In this document: positions 27,203 to 40,042 of the stretch, piece after piece
Numbering within the stretch: position 1 is the stretch's first letter
Layout of the letters: each line of letters begins with the position of its first letter
Assembly: GCF_964340395.1 (NCBI RefSeq)
Contig: NC_135565.1
Span: forward strand, 1,330,001 to 1,387,500
Length of the DNA: 57,500 nucleotides
Reading direction: 5' to 3'
Origin: Glandiceps talaboti
Lineage: Eukaryota > Hemichordata > Enteropneusta > Spengelidae
The notes under the pieces: generated by a model
What the model was told of the DNA's origin: nothing
What the model saw: the letters and a program-made list of their open reading frames with translations, nothing else
Databases searched by the model: none
Made by a program: the position numbers and the translations under genes

Positions 27203-27727
27203 CAATGATCGATGCATCACTTTCTGTGTATAGTAACAATTTACAAATAGTCAATGGCTGGGAAAAGGAGTTCTATTTAACTGTTGACATGGCAAGCATT
27301 ACCAGTTCTCTTCGTCGTACACTGACTGGAAAAGCTTATCAGTTGTTTTCGATTGACGTTTTCCTGACGGTCAAGATGGACAGTGCAAATATTTCTCCTA
27401 CAACGATTGTGATTGGCGAGAATTTTACTGAGACATTGAATACCAGCCAACTTGATATGCCAGAAGAGGAAATTGAACCAACAACTGACGAAATGGTTAA
27501 CATAGAAGTTCCTAGAGTTCAAGCAACTGTCCCAGGACATGACGTCACAATCAGTCATTCGGGAATTGCCACTCTGATAGATATCCAAGCATCCATGCAT
27601 TTTGCCCAATTAATTTGTGAGAATTATGGACAAATCTGTGTTGAAATCTGGCCGACGGATACAGAAGTCTGGCAATGGCAAGATGGCGAGTCAAAGATAA
27701 CGTGTGTGGATTTTGGAATGTGTCTTC
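27203..27727 (+). CDS. Exon 3: extracellular repeat domain D1 (long variant)
   Basis: A 525-base symmetric exon (175 codons, residues 64-238), acceptor TTTTCAACAG, donor C|GTAAGTAT. It carries the first copy of the repeated domain: an opening motif (YSNNLQIVNGWEKEFYLTVD), a second strand-like block (LFSIDVFLTV), a third (IATLIDIQASMHF), and a C-terminal four-cysteine motif, C-x6-C-V-E then W-Q-W then C-V-x4-C. It is about 31 residues longer than the other copies; the extra part is an acidic Glu/Thr-rich stretch near the middle (PEEEIEPTTDEM) that looks like a surface loop. Sequons are NIS, NFT and NTS. I do not recognise the family; the alternating hydrophobic pattern suggests a beta-rich fold (inference). 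The donor is the first unit of a long array of donor-like sequences. Confidence 0.85.
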
Positions 27728-30700
27728 GTAAGTATAGTCATGTGTAGAGATTTTGTGTCTTGGTGAGTATAGTCACATGTAGAGATTTTGTGTCTTGGTG
27801 AGCATAGTCATATGTAGAGATTTTGTGTCTTGGTGAGTATAGTCATATGTAGAGATTTTGTGTCATGGTGAGTATAGTCATATGCAGAGATTTTGTGTCT
27901 TGGTGAGTATAGTCATATGTAGAGATTTTGTGTCTTGGTGAGTATAGTCATATGTAGAGATTTAATGTCTTGGTAAGTATAGTCATATGTAGAGATTTTG
28001 TGTCTTGGTGAGTATAGTCATATGTAGAGATTTTGTGTCTTGGTGAGTATAGTCACATGTAGAGATTTTGTGTCTTGGTGAGTATAGTCATATATAGAGA
28101 TTTTGTGTCTTGGTGAGTATAGTCATATGTAGAGATTTTGTGTCATGGTGAGTATAGTCATATGCAGAGATTTTGTGTCTTGGTGAGTATAGTCATATGT
28201 AGAGATTTTGTGTCTTGGTGAGTATAGTCATATGTAGAGATTTAATGTCTTGGTAAGTATAGTCATATGTAGAGATTTTGTGTCTTGGTGAGTATAGTCA
28301 TATGTAGAGATTTTGTGTCTTGGTGAGTATAGTCACATGTAGAGATTTTGTGTCTTGGTGAGTATAGTCATATATAGAGATTTTGTGTCTTGGTGAGTAT
28401 AGTCATATGTAGAGATTTTGTGTCTTGTGAGTATAGTCATATGTAGAGATACTGTGTCTTGGTGAGTATAGTCACATGTAGAGATTTTGTGTCTTGTGAG
28501 TATAGTCATATGTAGAGATTTTGTGTCATGGTGAGTATAGTCATATGTAGAGATTTTGTGTCTTGGTGAGTATAGTCATATGTAGAGATTTTGTGTCTTG
28601 TGAGTATAGTCATATGTAGAGATTTAATGTCTTCGTAAGTATAGTCATATGTAGAGATTTTGTGTCTTGGTGAGTATAGTCATATATAGAGATTTTGTGT
28701 CTTGGTGAGTATAGTCATATGTAGAGATTTTGTGTCATGGTGAGTATAGTCATATGTAGAGATTTTGTGTCATGGTGAGTATAGTCATATGTAGAGATTT
28801 TGTGTCTTGGTGAGTATAGTCATATGTAGAGATTTTGTGTCTTGTGAGTATAGTCATATATAGAGATTTTGTGTCTTGGTGAGTATAGTCATATGTAGAG
28901 ATACTGTGTCTTGGTGAGTATAGTCATATGTAGAGATTTTGTGTCTTGGTGAGTATAGTCATATGTAGAGATTTTGTGTCTTGGTGAGCATAGTCATATG
29001 TAGAGATTTTGTGTCATGGTGAGTATAGTCATATGTAGAGATTTTGTGTCTTGGTGAGTATAGTCATATGTAGAGATTTTGTGTCTTGGTGCGTATAGTC
29101 ATATGTAGAGATTTTGTGTCTTGGTGAGTATAGTCATATGTAGAGATTTTGTGTCTTGTGAGTATAGTCATATATAGAGATTTTGTGTCATGGTGAGTAT
29201 AGTCATATGTAGAGATTTTGTGTCTTGGTGAGTATAGTCATATGTAGAGATTTTGTGTCATGGTGAGTATAGTCATATGCAGAGATTTTGTGTCTTGGTG
29301 AGTATAGTCATATGTAGAGATTTTGTGTCTTGGTGAGTATAGTCATATGTAGAGATTTAATGTCTTGGTAAGTATAGTCATATGTAGAGATTTTGTGTCT
29401 TGGTGAGTATAGTCATATGTAGAGATTTTGTGTCTTGGTGAGTATAGTCACATGTAGAGATTTTGTGTCTTGGTGAGTATAGTCATATATAGAGATTTTG
29501 TGTCTTGGTGAGTATAGTCATATGTAGAGATTTTGTGTCTTGTGAGTATAGTCATATGTAGAGATACTGTGTCTTGGTGAGTATAGTCACATGTAGAGAT
29601 TTTGTGTCTTGTGAGTATAGTCATATGTAGAGATTTTGTGTCATGGTGAGTATAGTCATATGTAGAGATTTTGTGTCTTGGTGAGTATAGTCATATGTAG
29701 AGATTTTGTGTCTTGTGAGTATAGTCATATGTAGAGATTTAATGTCTTCGTAAGTATAGTCATATGTAGAGATTTTGTGTCTTGGTGAGTATAGTCATAT
29801 ATAGAGATTTTGTGTCTTGGTGAGTATAGTCATATGTAGAGATTTTGTGTCATGGTGAGTATAGTCATATGTAGAGATTTTGTGTCATGGTGAGTATAGT
29901 CATATGTAGAGATTTTGTGTCTTGGTGAGTATAGTCATATGTAGAGATTTTGTGTCTTGTGAGTATAGTCATATATAGAGATTTTGTGTCTTGGTGAGTA
30001 TAGTCATATGTAGAGATACTGTGTCTTGGTGAGTATAGTCATATGTAGAGATTTTGTGTCTTGGTGAGTATAGTCATATGTAGAGATTTTGTGTCTTGGT
30101 GAGCATAGTCATATGTAGAGATTTTGTGTCATGGTGAGTATAGTCATATGTAGAGATTTTGTGTCTTGGTGAGTATAGTCATATGTAGAGATTTTGTGTC
30201 TTGGTGCGTATAGTCATATGTAGAGATTTTGTGTCTTGGTGAGTATAGTCATATGTAGAGATTTTGTGTCTTGGTGAGTATAGTCATATGTAGAGATTTA
30301 ATGTCTTCGTAAGTATAGTCATATGTAGAGATTTTGTGTCTTGGTGAGTATAGTCATATGTAGAGATTCTGTGTCTTGGTGAGTATAGTCATATGTAGAG
30401 ATTTTGTGTCTTGGTGAGTATAGTCATATATAGAGATTTTGTGTCTTGGTGAGTATAGTCATATATAGAGATTTTGTGTCTTGGTGAGTATAGTCATATG
30501 TAGAGATTTTGTGTCATGGTCAGTATAGTCATATGTAGAGATTTTGTGTCTTGGTGAGTATAGTCATATGTAGAGATTTTGTGTCTTGTGAGTATAGTCA
30601 TATATAGAGATTTTGTGTCTTGGTGAGTATAGTCATATGTAGAGATTTTGTGTCTTGTGAGTATAGTCATATATAGAGATTTTGTGTCTTGGTGAGTATA

Positions 30701-31662
30701 GTCATATGTAGAGATTTTGTGTCTTGGTGAGTATAGTCATATGTAGAGATTTTGTGTCTTGTGAGTATAGTCATATATAGAGATTTTGTGTCTTGGTGAG
30801 TATAGTCATATGTAGAGATTTTGTTTCTTGGTGTGTATAGTCACATGTAGAGATTTTGTGTCTTGGTGAGTATAGTCATATATAGAGATTTTGTGTCTTG
30901 GTGAGTATAGTCATATGTAGAGATTTTGTGTCTTGGTGAGTATAGTCATATGTAGAGATTTTGTGTCTTGGTGAGTATAGTCATATGTAGAGATTTTGTG
31001 TCTTGGTGAGTATAGTCATATGTAGAGATTTAGCGTCTAGGTGAGTATAGTCATATGTAGAGATTTTGTGTCTTGGTGTGTATAGTCATATGTAGAGATT
31101 TTGTGTCTTGGTGAGTATAGTCATATGTAGAGATTCTGTGTCTTGGTGAGTATAGTCACATGTAGAGATTTTGTGTCTTGGTGAGTATAGTCATTTGTAG
31201 AGATTTTGTGTCATGTTGAGTATAGTCATATATAGAGATTTTGTGTCTTGGTGAGTATAGTCATTTGTAGAGATTTTGTGTCTTGGTGAGTATAGTCATA
31301 TGTAGAGATTTTGTGTCTTGGTGTGTATAGTCATATGTAGAGATTTTGTGTCTTGGTGAGTATAGTCATATGTAGAGATTTTGTGTCTTGGTGAGTATAG
31401 TCATATGTAGAGATTTTGTGTCTTGGTGAGTATAGTCATATATAGAGATTTTGTGTCTTGGTGAGTATAGTCATTTGTAGAGATTTTGTGTCTTGGTGAG
31501 TATAGTCATATGTAGAGATTTTGTGTCTTTGTGAGTATAGTCATATGTAGAGATTTTGTGTCTTGGTGTGTATAGTCATATGTAGAGATTTTGTGTCTTG
31601 GTGAGTATAGTCATATGTAGAGATTTTGTGTCTTTGTGAGTATAGTCATATGTAGAGATTAT
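27728..31662. repeat. 35-bp minisatellite starting at the exon 3 splice donor (about 112 units)
   Basis: The exon 3 donor and first intronic bases (CTTC|GTAAGTATAGTCATGT) are followed without a gap by units containing GTGAGTATAGTCATATGTAG and AGATTTTGTGTCTTG. Nearly every unit therefore carries GGTGAGTATAG, a strong match to the 5' splice-site consensus. Some units (about 28621, 29739 and 30299) keep AATGTCTTCGTAAGTATAG, close to the exon-end sequence itself. Variants include TGTGAGTATAG (one G lost), GTCATGGTGAG and GAGATACTG. A block with the GAGATACTG variant is repeated at an offset near 1115 bp (28446 and 29561). The array ends near TAGAGATTATGACAG. Confidence 0.95.
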
Positions 31663-31968
31663 GACAGCATATCGTGCTAGTGAGATAAAACTAGACGAGT
31701 TTTTCGCTATTAAAATATATTTTTCGTTTTTCGGACAATTTTAGATGTAATGTAATGTAATGTAATGTATTATGTGCTACAATTGATGACATAGAAACCG
31801 TCACAGTACGCTATAGCATTGAATAAATACGAGGTAATTAGTTTGGCTAAATATAAAGAAAATTGCTAAAACTTGAAAATGAGCCAATGTATGATAGCAA
31901 CAGAGTATTTTAAGTCGTTTTAGCACAAATGTACTGTTAGGTTCAGTAGTGCTATAGGCATGGCAAAG

Positions 31969-32000
<32 letters not shown>

Positions 32001-32026
32001 CCTCTGTGTGGATGTGTGTGTGTGTT

Positions 32027-32082
<56 letters not shown>

Positions 32083-33180
32083 CAATTTAAAGTCAGAAAC
32101 TGCTTGACTGATTGCCATGATATTTGGTGGGTGTATTACTTTGGGTGTCTAGTTGGGAAATTTTCATATCAAAATGATCTTGCATCCGGTTAGTGATTTG
32201 GGTAAACAATTGTAATTTTTAGTCAAACAACCTATACTCAGAAACTTCTGGGCAGATTGGTCTGAAATTCGGTTGGGACATTTTTAGGGATGTGTAGATT
32301 AAGATTTGTTCATGACATGATGATTCCATTAGAAATATGCAAATTAGGGCTAAAATATGTTTTTTTTGGGTCAAAAATCTTTAATTCCAAAACTACTGAG
32401 CAGATTGGGATGAAAGTTAATTGGGATGCATCTGGGGAGGGATGTATAGATAAAGAAGTATTAAGAATATAATAGTGATATGCAAATTAGTTGTAAAAAT
32501 GTGAATTTTGGTCAAAAAGTTTTTATCTCAAAAAGGACTTGGCCAAAGAAATTTGGTGAGATGTTTCTAGAAGTGTTATTCTGCAGATTTTGTTTAAATT
32601 TTTTACACAAGTGGCCCTAGCAACCATGACCACGCCCTTAGCAACAAACAAATGGCAGTACAGTTTGCTAAAATAACAACATCATCTGGTACGCAAGTGA
32701 GTAAACATTCAAAAAATGTTTGCAATATTCCTAGCAACCATGACCACACCCATAGCAACAGCCAAAAGATGGTGTATTTCACAAAGACAATAACAGGGAT
32801 TTTTTGACAAGTGACAAACATTCAAACAGTGTATGCAAACATGCCTAGCAGCAAGACCACGCCCATAGCAACAGCCAAATTATTGCATATATTGGAAAGA
32901 TAACAATAGGGATTAATAGACAAGTGAATAAAACATTCGAAAAATCTTTGTAAATTTACCTAACAACAAGACCACGCCCATAGCAACATCCATATGATGG
33001 TGTATATCACAAAGGTAACACAAGGGATTCATAGACAAGTGAAAGAACATTCAAAAAATGTATGCAAATATGTATAGCAGCCAAATGATCGTGTATATAT
33101 ATTGCAATGACAATAACAGGGTGAAACAGGCAACTGGATAGTCATTTAGCAAATGAACACCTATACCTAGCATGGATCAG
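31663..33180. repeat. Intron 3 dispersed repeat with internal tandem structure
   Basis: After about 260 bp of spacer (with a short TAATG run near 31746) there is a block TCAGTAGTGCTATAGGCATG, then (TCTG)n and (GT)n (31971-32078), then divergent tandem segments. The later units are roughly 110-125 bp and carry GACCACGCCCATAGCAAC and ATTCAAAAAATGTATGCAAA (about 32620-33070). The same order recurs after exon 5 (40660-41920), so this is a dispersed family and not unique intron sequence. Confidence 0.7.
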
Positions 33181-33258
33181 CATGTGTATAAATATTTTTC
33201 AAAAATGTACAGTTGTGCTACAATACCATTGGCGCTATTTTTTTCTATCTCTTAATAG

Positions 33259-33690
33259 ACCCAATTGAGCCAGTAGATATCCAATTATCTTCATTCTCCG
33301 GTAATCTTGATATTACCATGGGAACGACAGAAATGCTTTCTCTGAAAGTCGACATGCTTCTTGGAAATATCACCCAACAATATGCAGACACAGCCAATGA
33401 ACTTTTCGACATCAGCGTTTATTTCTCTGCAAATGAAAATGGAGCTCAGCCATCAGCTGTTACATCAGTCGATTATATACCCTCAACTTTTATGGAGCTT
33501 GCTGCCAACACCATAGTAAACGTAGTCGGAGCAACTGTTGATTATAACCTCAGAGGAATGGGGTGTTCAAGTTTTCCATATATTTGCGTTGACGTTGCAC
33601 CGAGAAGTGATTCCCCCTGGGCTTGGGCTATCGACGAAAATGTCTTCTTGGAGACAATCAGACATTGTGTTGAGTGGAGTTCATGTATAA
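33259..33690 (+). CDS. Exon 4: extracellular repeat domain D2
   Basis: A 432-base symmetric exon (144 codons, residues 239-382), acceptor CTTAATAG, donor A|GTAAGTGA. Second copy of the domain: opening motif FSGNLDITMGTTEMLSLKVD, then ELFDISVYFSA, then NTIVNVVGATVDYNL, then C-x6-C-V-D-V, a P-W-A-W tryptophan pair and H-C-V-E-x3-C. The order and spacing of these blocks match D1, D3 and D4, and the cysteine spacing matches D1 exactly. The four cysteines probably form two disulfides (inference). There is one sequon, NIT. The exon follows a dispersed repeat full of CACGCCCATAGCAAC motifs and is followed by a G-run and a CA/CATA microsatellite. Confidence 0.86.
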
Positions 33691-33959
33691 GTAAGTGATA
33701 CGAAGTTGTTACATAAAATAGGAAAATATAGGATGAAAACTGACACTAGGGAGCGGTCATTATTTATGACCGGGGGGGGGGGTCTGAGGAATTGTCTTGA
33801 AAATAAAACAAAATAACTCCTGCCTGGTTGGAAAGTTTTCAGTAACTCTCCTCCTTGACACAGAATGTTTTAGTAACCCACTAACCCTTCTATTTTATAG
33901 TCATAACTTTTAATGGCGTTCCACAAACTTAACACAAATAGAGGTGGAGTGTTCCATTG

Positions 33960-33999
<40 letters not shown>

Positions 34000-35286
34000 A
34001 TACATACATACATACATACATACATACATACATACATACATACATACATGCATACATGCATATGCATGCATGCATACATACATACATACATACATACATA
34101 CATACATACATACATACATACATACATACATACATACATACATACATACATACATACATACCTATCAAATTATTTTATTTCCGAAATACATGACACACAT
34201 TAGCATGTACAGGTACAGTATTATCGAGTTCACACTGTATCTAGCAGGATTTATTTCAAGTTGCATTTGAACATGTTATCCACACCACCAAGGCAAATAT
34301 TGTGTGTTAGTCGTCATAATACCTGCATCTCTTTCTCCAGATATTACTAGAACCAATTATGGCTCTAACGCTGCAATATTTTGCAATACATTTAACATTA
34401 GTCTTATTTAAACCCGCTTTCATAAGTCCACTTACAAATCTGTGGTGAATACTGCCAGGGCTTCCTAATTTAATACGAAACCCATAGTTATTTATTTCCG
34501 GTGATAGTGGGAAGTATTTCTCAATCTTATGGTATATAACATTTCGAAATATGTCCATCGAATGGAATGGCAATTTCAATCAACCAAGACGCATACTTCA
34601 ATTTCAATACAATTCAGTACATACGTCAACCATAACAAATCGAATATGTCCTATAAAGTTTGTTGATGTACCTTACAGTGTTAATGAATAATTTGCATAA
34701 TTAATGAGTTTCTGTAATTAGGCTATATCTGTAAGACTGCATACTTCAATTTCAATATCATTTAGTACTTACCTTAAAGGTGATTCAAAATGCTCACATT
34801 CACTATCGCTAATTTGCTAGACGACATGTTTGTGAAATGCATTCTGGTTTTAAAACTTTTCAAAAGCGTCTGCAAACACCTTAAAATGACCCTTTTTCAG
34901 TCACTTCCCTTCGGATTTACTTCGAGAGTTTTCGGGTATTTCCGGTCCCACCTAGACCACGAGATTTTATGACGTCATAAGGAGACATGGATAGCACTAA
35001 GACTATGACGAGCGTAGTCACTAGGTGAACAAAACTCAACAGCATTGTGAAAAAATACATTGCTGGTGGTTGTAACAGACATCAGTAAACAAAAACTACA
35101 CTCTACATGTCTTATTAACCAACATTTACCGATATTTACTCACACTTTCTGACTAATTGTCAGTGTCTGTGGGTATAAATGCTAAAATATTATCTCCCCA
35201 TATTATGGCAAAATAAATCAAAACGGCTAGACTAGATATATATAAACACTTGTAATGTCGCGTGTTTCACATTCATTGACTTTTAT
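33691..35286. other. Intron 4, left part: G-run, microsatellites, repeat scraps
   Basis: Near 33748 GGGAGCGGTCATTATTTATG precedes a G-run, resembling the end of another G-run-bearing element. (CA)n then (CATA)n occupy 33963-34160. At about 34655-34790 TATAAAGTTTGTTGATGTAC and AATTTGCATAATTAATGAG match the left-arm units of the foldback element at 54650-57086. A CRE-like palindrome TATGACGTCATA lies at about 34969-34981. A 90-codon minus-strand frame (34579-34307) is discussed in the findings. Confidence 0.55.
33963..34162. repeat. (CA)n/(CATA)n compound microsatellite
   Basis: A CA run, then a long CATA run with CATG interruptions in the middle (about 34048-34075). Confidence 0.98.
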
Positions 35287-38200
35287 TAGCTCCGCTGTCA
35301 GCGAAAGCTGAAAGCGTAGCTTTAGGTATAGGTGGGTATTGAGGTATAGAGAGTAGAGTGAATCATATGTGTCCGTCAAACTTTTATATTTTCACTATCT
35401 ACTCTGAAAGTGACAGTCGGAATTCTTCGATATTTGGTGTGCATGTTCCCTTGGGGGAGGCTATTCAGATTTGTTCATGCCAAGTTGATCTGTGCCATTT
35501 TCAATTTTTATGATTTTTTTTCCAAAAATGACATTTTCATCAACTCCTCATAAACTTTAAATCAGATTGCTTTGATATCTGGTGTGTTGATGCACAGGGG
35601 TAGCTTACTTAGATTTGTTAATTTCAAGTCAGCACGTCTTCTCTTCTATTTTTTATGATTTTTTTTTTGAAATTTGAAAAAAAAATGAATATGTTAATGA
35701 GTATTATGACCGACGCCATATTGGAAATCAGTCCGCGAGACTTTAGGTAAAGTGTAACTTTTCAAAAGACACTATTGACGTCAAACAAGCAATGTAATAT
35801 GTGCTATAGTCTTAATTCTACGCATTGTGCGCCCAAATGACAAATATTTGTTCGAAAAAGGGTTGTAAACTTCAAATCCAATTCTCCACCCACCCCTCCT
35901 ACAGAATGGTTCATTCCAGTATATGCACCTCATTATCATTGTGAGAAGTCTTCCATGCCTGAACTGAAGTGTATCGAACGATTTTTGACAGAGTCAGTCG
36001 TCAATAAAAACGATAATACTCTTTCTAAAATTACCACATTTTGAAAGGGAAAGTACTTTGTGGTTCATTTATGGAGTTTTGTTTTTGTACGATCAATATT
36101 GGTGGCAAAATTACAGCGTCAAAATTGCCGATGTGGTAATGCAGGACAATCCCAAGTACCCGGATGCACGAGGGACTAACCCAGAAGCAAGTCGTTGTCA
36201 GCCATACGTTACAGTGCAGTGGTAACATCGTCCGAGAAATCGCTGCGTTCAGTGTCATTATTCACAGAATTGTTGTTTTCGAGTGAAAACCCTTCTTGAA
36301 TTGTATAACTCTAACATGTCAAGTTATATTTTGAAAGTTGTATCGCTAGTTTGAGACGATTTTCTCACGTACTATCGGGGCTTACTTGGACTTGGACCTT
36401 ACTCCAGTTCATCGGGAAGTTTAGCCAGCCCGATAATTCTTTCTGGTTTAGTTTACAACACTTTTGATCCGCAGATTTTGTTGTTGTGAGGAAAAGAAAT
36501 TAAAAATTAAAAAAAAGATCACTTCAACCATTTCGTTGTAGATTTTCGGGGTAGATTTTCTATGATTCCGTGTCATAAAAGCATGTGTTGTGTAGTTTTC
36601 GAAAAGCACACCCGGTGGGAAAGTCGCCCAACAGGCGATCTCGCGCCATTGCTGTACTACGTGGCACTTTATTCTGGCGGGGTGTCTCTTGAAAACGGGA
36701 ATAGCGAAGGATGAGCCAATCAAGTGAGACCTTTCAAATGTAGCTAATATTATAGCCAATAAAATTAGTTGTACGATGATATGTGTATAATAAGGGTAAG
36801 GCTGGCCTCTACACTGTAACAAGTAAATAGTAAAGTTGAAATCTTTGTCGCATGAATTCGTATTTATGTACGGATGCGTAGTCTTTCTGAACAGTAATTT
36901 TTAGATCAGTTAGTATTTAAACTACGTTTCTGAGTTAATTATTCGGTAGGTTATTGACGAGCTCCCTTTGTAAAAACGCTGTACAAATTGGATGTAAGTG
37001 AAGCTCAATCATAACAATGGTGGCTGTCAAAATCGAAGACGCAATTTGACCGTGTTGTTATTTCAGTGAGTTTATTCAGCAAGAAAACAACGTGTTCTAT
37101 GTTTTTGTACTTCCTACATGATGTGATGATCGTTTTTTTACCGGTACAACTTACAGCCTACAATGAAACTGCTAACTTAGTAACAGTGTACTAACACTGA
37201 CATGATTCCGTGTTCCGTGTTCCGTGTTCATGTTTTGGGGCACATTTCTAAATACGCGAAACCAGTTATTGAATGTGTAGTGGATATTGATATTCAGTTT
37301 GAAAAATTAAAATCCTGAACTTTATTTTGCGAACTGTTTTGTCATTTCTTAGTAATTATAGGGCCGACTGTATCACGTTTAACGTTTATGTCAACCCGGA
37401 AGTACATAGACACGAAAATAGACGAAGTGACTTGTACATGTAATTAGTAACAAAATTTTGCTGTAACTGCTGGTAACCTTCAAATTTATTTATTTTTATG
37501 TTGTAAATACATTCTAATATGCACTAAGGACAACACTATAAAGACTTGCTCCATGGGAAGGTAATTTTTTGTCTTTTAAAAATGCAATAGTTAGATCAAT
37601 GTGTACCAGAAATGTTATGTAGTATTTAAGCTAGAAATAAGACCACATAACAGCTTATTACTCCCCCCCCCCCCCAATTAAGACAAACTACTCACAGAAA
37701 GCAACAAAAAAAGAGAAGAAGCTCCAAAACATAAAAAAGAATAAAATTACAGTAAGGAGTTGATGATGCACAAACAACTACAAAGAAATAGACAGTTCAA
37801 TTACAACACACGGTTTGAAATAAATATGGGGTTTGGAAAAGTGAATTAGAAGTAGAGCAAAAACTAAGAGAGATGAAGAGCCTAAGTGAACAAGCGAAAG
37901 CACTTAAAGATAGGACCACCAATTTTTTTGCAGGACTACTACGTTATCAATTTTACTAGTCCTGTGGGATAGTGACTTTTTTACTCCAGTGTCGAACCCT
38001 GTTGGCTGAGAATGACTCTCTTTCGGGTACTTGGGGATTGTCGCCGTACGGAAACTAAGATGGCGATTAATACATTTCTTCCCTATATATATATATCTAC
38101 TACAACTAGTACAAGTTGAATGTTGTTGACTTGGTAAATTTGTTAGAAAATTGAAATTCAAATTGCCTCAAAATTATTTTAGATCCCTAGTTTATTTCAT

Positions 38201-38565
38201 TCATCATTAAAATTTTCCAGGGTTAAAGCTGTAAGACACTGGAATTATTTATAGCCAACCTCAAAATCTTCTCTCTTTTTTTCTTTTTCTTGTGTGCATT
38301 TCCCAGTCATTTTTTTCCTGAGATTTTGTGCAATTTTTCATAACAGTAGATTTTTGTTATAAAATGGTGACTATGGTATAAAAGTACAATACATTACCAA
38401 CTTCTGTGTAAAATGTGTTTTATAGTGAGACATCATATGAAACCACTAACCACTTTATTGCATCGCTAAAACAAAACTGCATAGTGCAGAGCTGAAGAAC
38501 TGAACCACTTCTACATGTCACCAAAATAAAAAATAAAATTTAAAAAAAAACAGCGGAGCTATTCT
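35287..38565. mobile_element. Possible 3.3-kb element bounded by AGCTCCGCTGT / ACAGCGGAGCT
   Basis: TTAGCTCCGCTGTCAGC at 35287 and ACAGCGGAGCTATTCTG near 38551 are inverted over at least 11 bases. Between them is mostly AT-rich sequence with poly-T runs, a C-run (37662) and a GC-richer part with two CCAAT boxes (about 36600-36790). No protein domain was recognised on either strand. The pair could be coincidence or the ends of a non-autonomous element. Confidence 0.3.
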
Positions 38566-39928
38566 GACCGATAGGTCGCTTGTTTATCTGATTTTTTATT
38601 ATTTGCCGACAAGAAGCATTACGATACCGTCGTGACGTTTGACGGCATCCCCGGGCCAAGGACGGCATATTTTAGCCCAATCGTACTCGCGTCGCCTTTT
38701 GAACAGTGCAGTAAGTAAACATATGATCATGGCCTCAGCTATGGGAAACTCTGGTATTAAAATTGATCAGGGAACACGTACCGGTTATCGCCTTCAAAAA
38801 ATACACTGTAATAATATTCGTCCATGAAATGCCAGAAAAACAATATTTGCAATGCCCCTTGCTGTTTTGAAGTCACGATGTTTTCAGATAATCGTACATT
38901 TGAGCAACTTCCTGCAAATTAATGATTATTCCTGTCATTCACCAAATTCATGTAAACAGTATGCTAGTGAGTTTGTTTCTGTCATTGTGTATCTCACTTG
39001 TACATTTATCTAGACACAGGCTGGGCCAGGCACTTTTAGTCACAGTGTTTGCCACATATTATTTCAAAGTGTCCAAAATTGGTTATGTTTGTCCACAATT
39101 CCACATGTTCAGGTCAATGGAGGAACAGATTTTAGAGCCAGTAAATCTCAAGGTATTTCATTTCTTATGTGTTACATGTACAGCTACACATGCAAGTTTT
39201 TCAACAACAAGATGACACAATGCAACTCATGGCGTGCAATAGCGAGAAGTCATTTCTAACAAATAACTGTTGCTTAAAGGTGGCCATGGTGCAGTGTTGT
39301 GACACCATACCATATGTATTGGATGTATCAAGAGACAAAGTTTATGTTATATTTGAATGTATATTTGCTATTTGTTTATGGTTTATTTTATGCACATACA
39401 TTTTTTTTAATAGCTTGCACAGTGCCCACAAGCGACAGCATAACAGCTCAATGACTAGTACGCATACACATCCTATATACTATGCGATGTTTTTTTGGTG
39501 TTTGTACCCAAGGATGCATTGCAGTACAATGACTACACATGAGCATTCTATGTACGATGTGCAATCTCCACACCAAGGGTGCTATCTATGATATCATTGT
39601 GAGGCAGCCGGTCACAAATGAATCTACCCAGCTGTGCGAGCTTAGGGGCTTTGGCCTGGTTATGATATTAAATGTATGGACTTTTAAGTACAGGAGCGTG
39701 GCTCATGATTTTGTTAAGTTGAAAACAAGGTGCCCCCCTTTATTCACTTCGTAAAAATGATGACTCCCCCATCTTTGAGTCCCAAATTGAGGTGCCCCCC
39801 CCGTTTTATTTGGCGCCCCCCCCCTCCGTAAAAACTGATCAAAAGAGGTGTATTTGTTCACTGTTTACACTGATGATGATGATGGTCGATGTTCGGCAAT
39901 CCATGAATAGCAAGGAAACCATATTTTC

Positions 39929-39978
<50 letters not shown>

Positions 39979-40040
39979 TCGTAACTGTACAGGTTGATGA
40001 TGTTTACAAATAATTCAAAGTAGTTCCGACTATATTACTA
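38566..40040. other. Intron 4, right part, no supported exon
   Basis: Frames of 60-140 codons occur on the + strand but lack domains. C-runs at 39730-39830 resemble the interior of the G/C-run elements. An (AAC)n microsatellite sits at 39929-39977. Confidence 0.45.
39929..39977. repeat. (AAC)n microsatellite
   Basis: About 16 uninterrupted trinucleotides in intron 4. Confidence 0.97.
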
Positions 40041-40042
40041 TA

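Noticed and set aside
34969-34981. CRE-like palindrome TATGACGTCATA as a regulatory site
   Set aside because: A single short palindrome in repeat-rich intron sequence; no promoter context next to it.
39169-39591. 140-codon + frame in intron 4
   Set aside because: Mixed composition with a hydrophobic patch but no domain and no symmetric splice context; does not fit the phase-1 gene.
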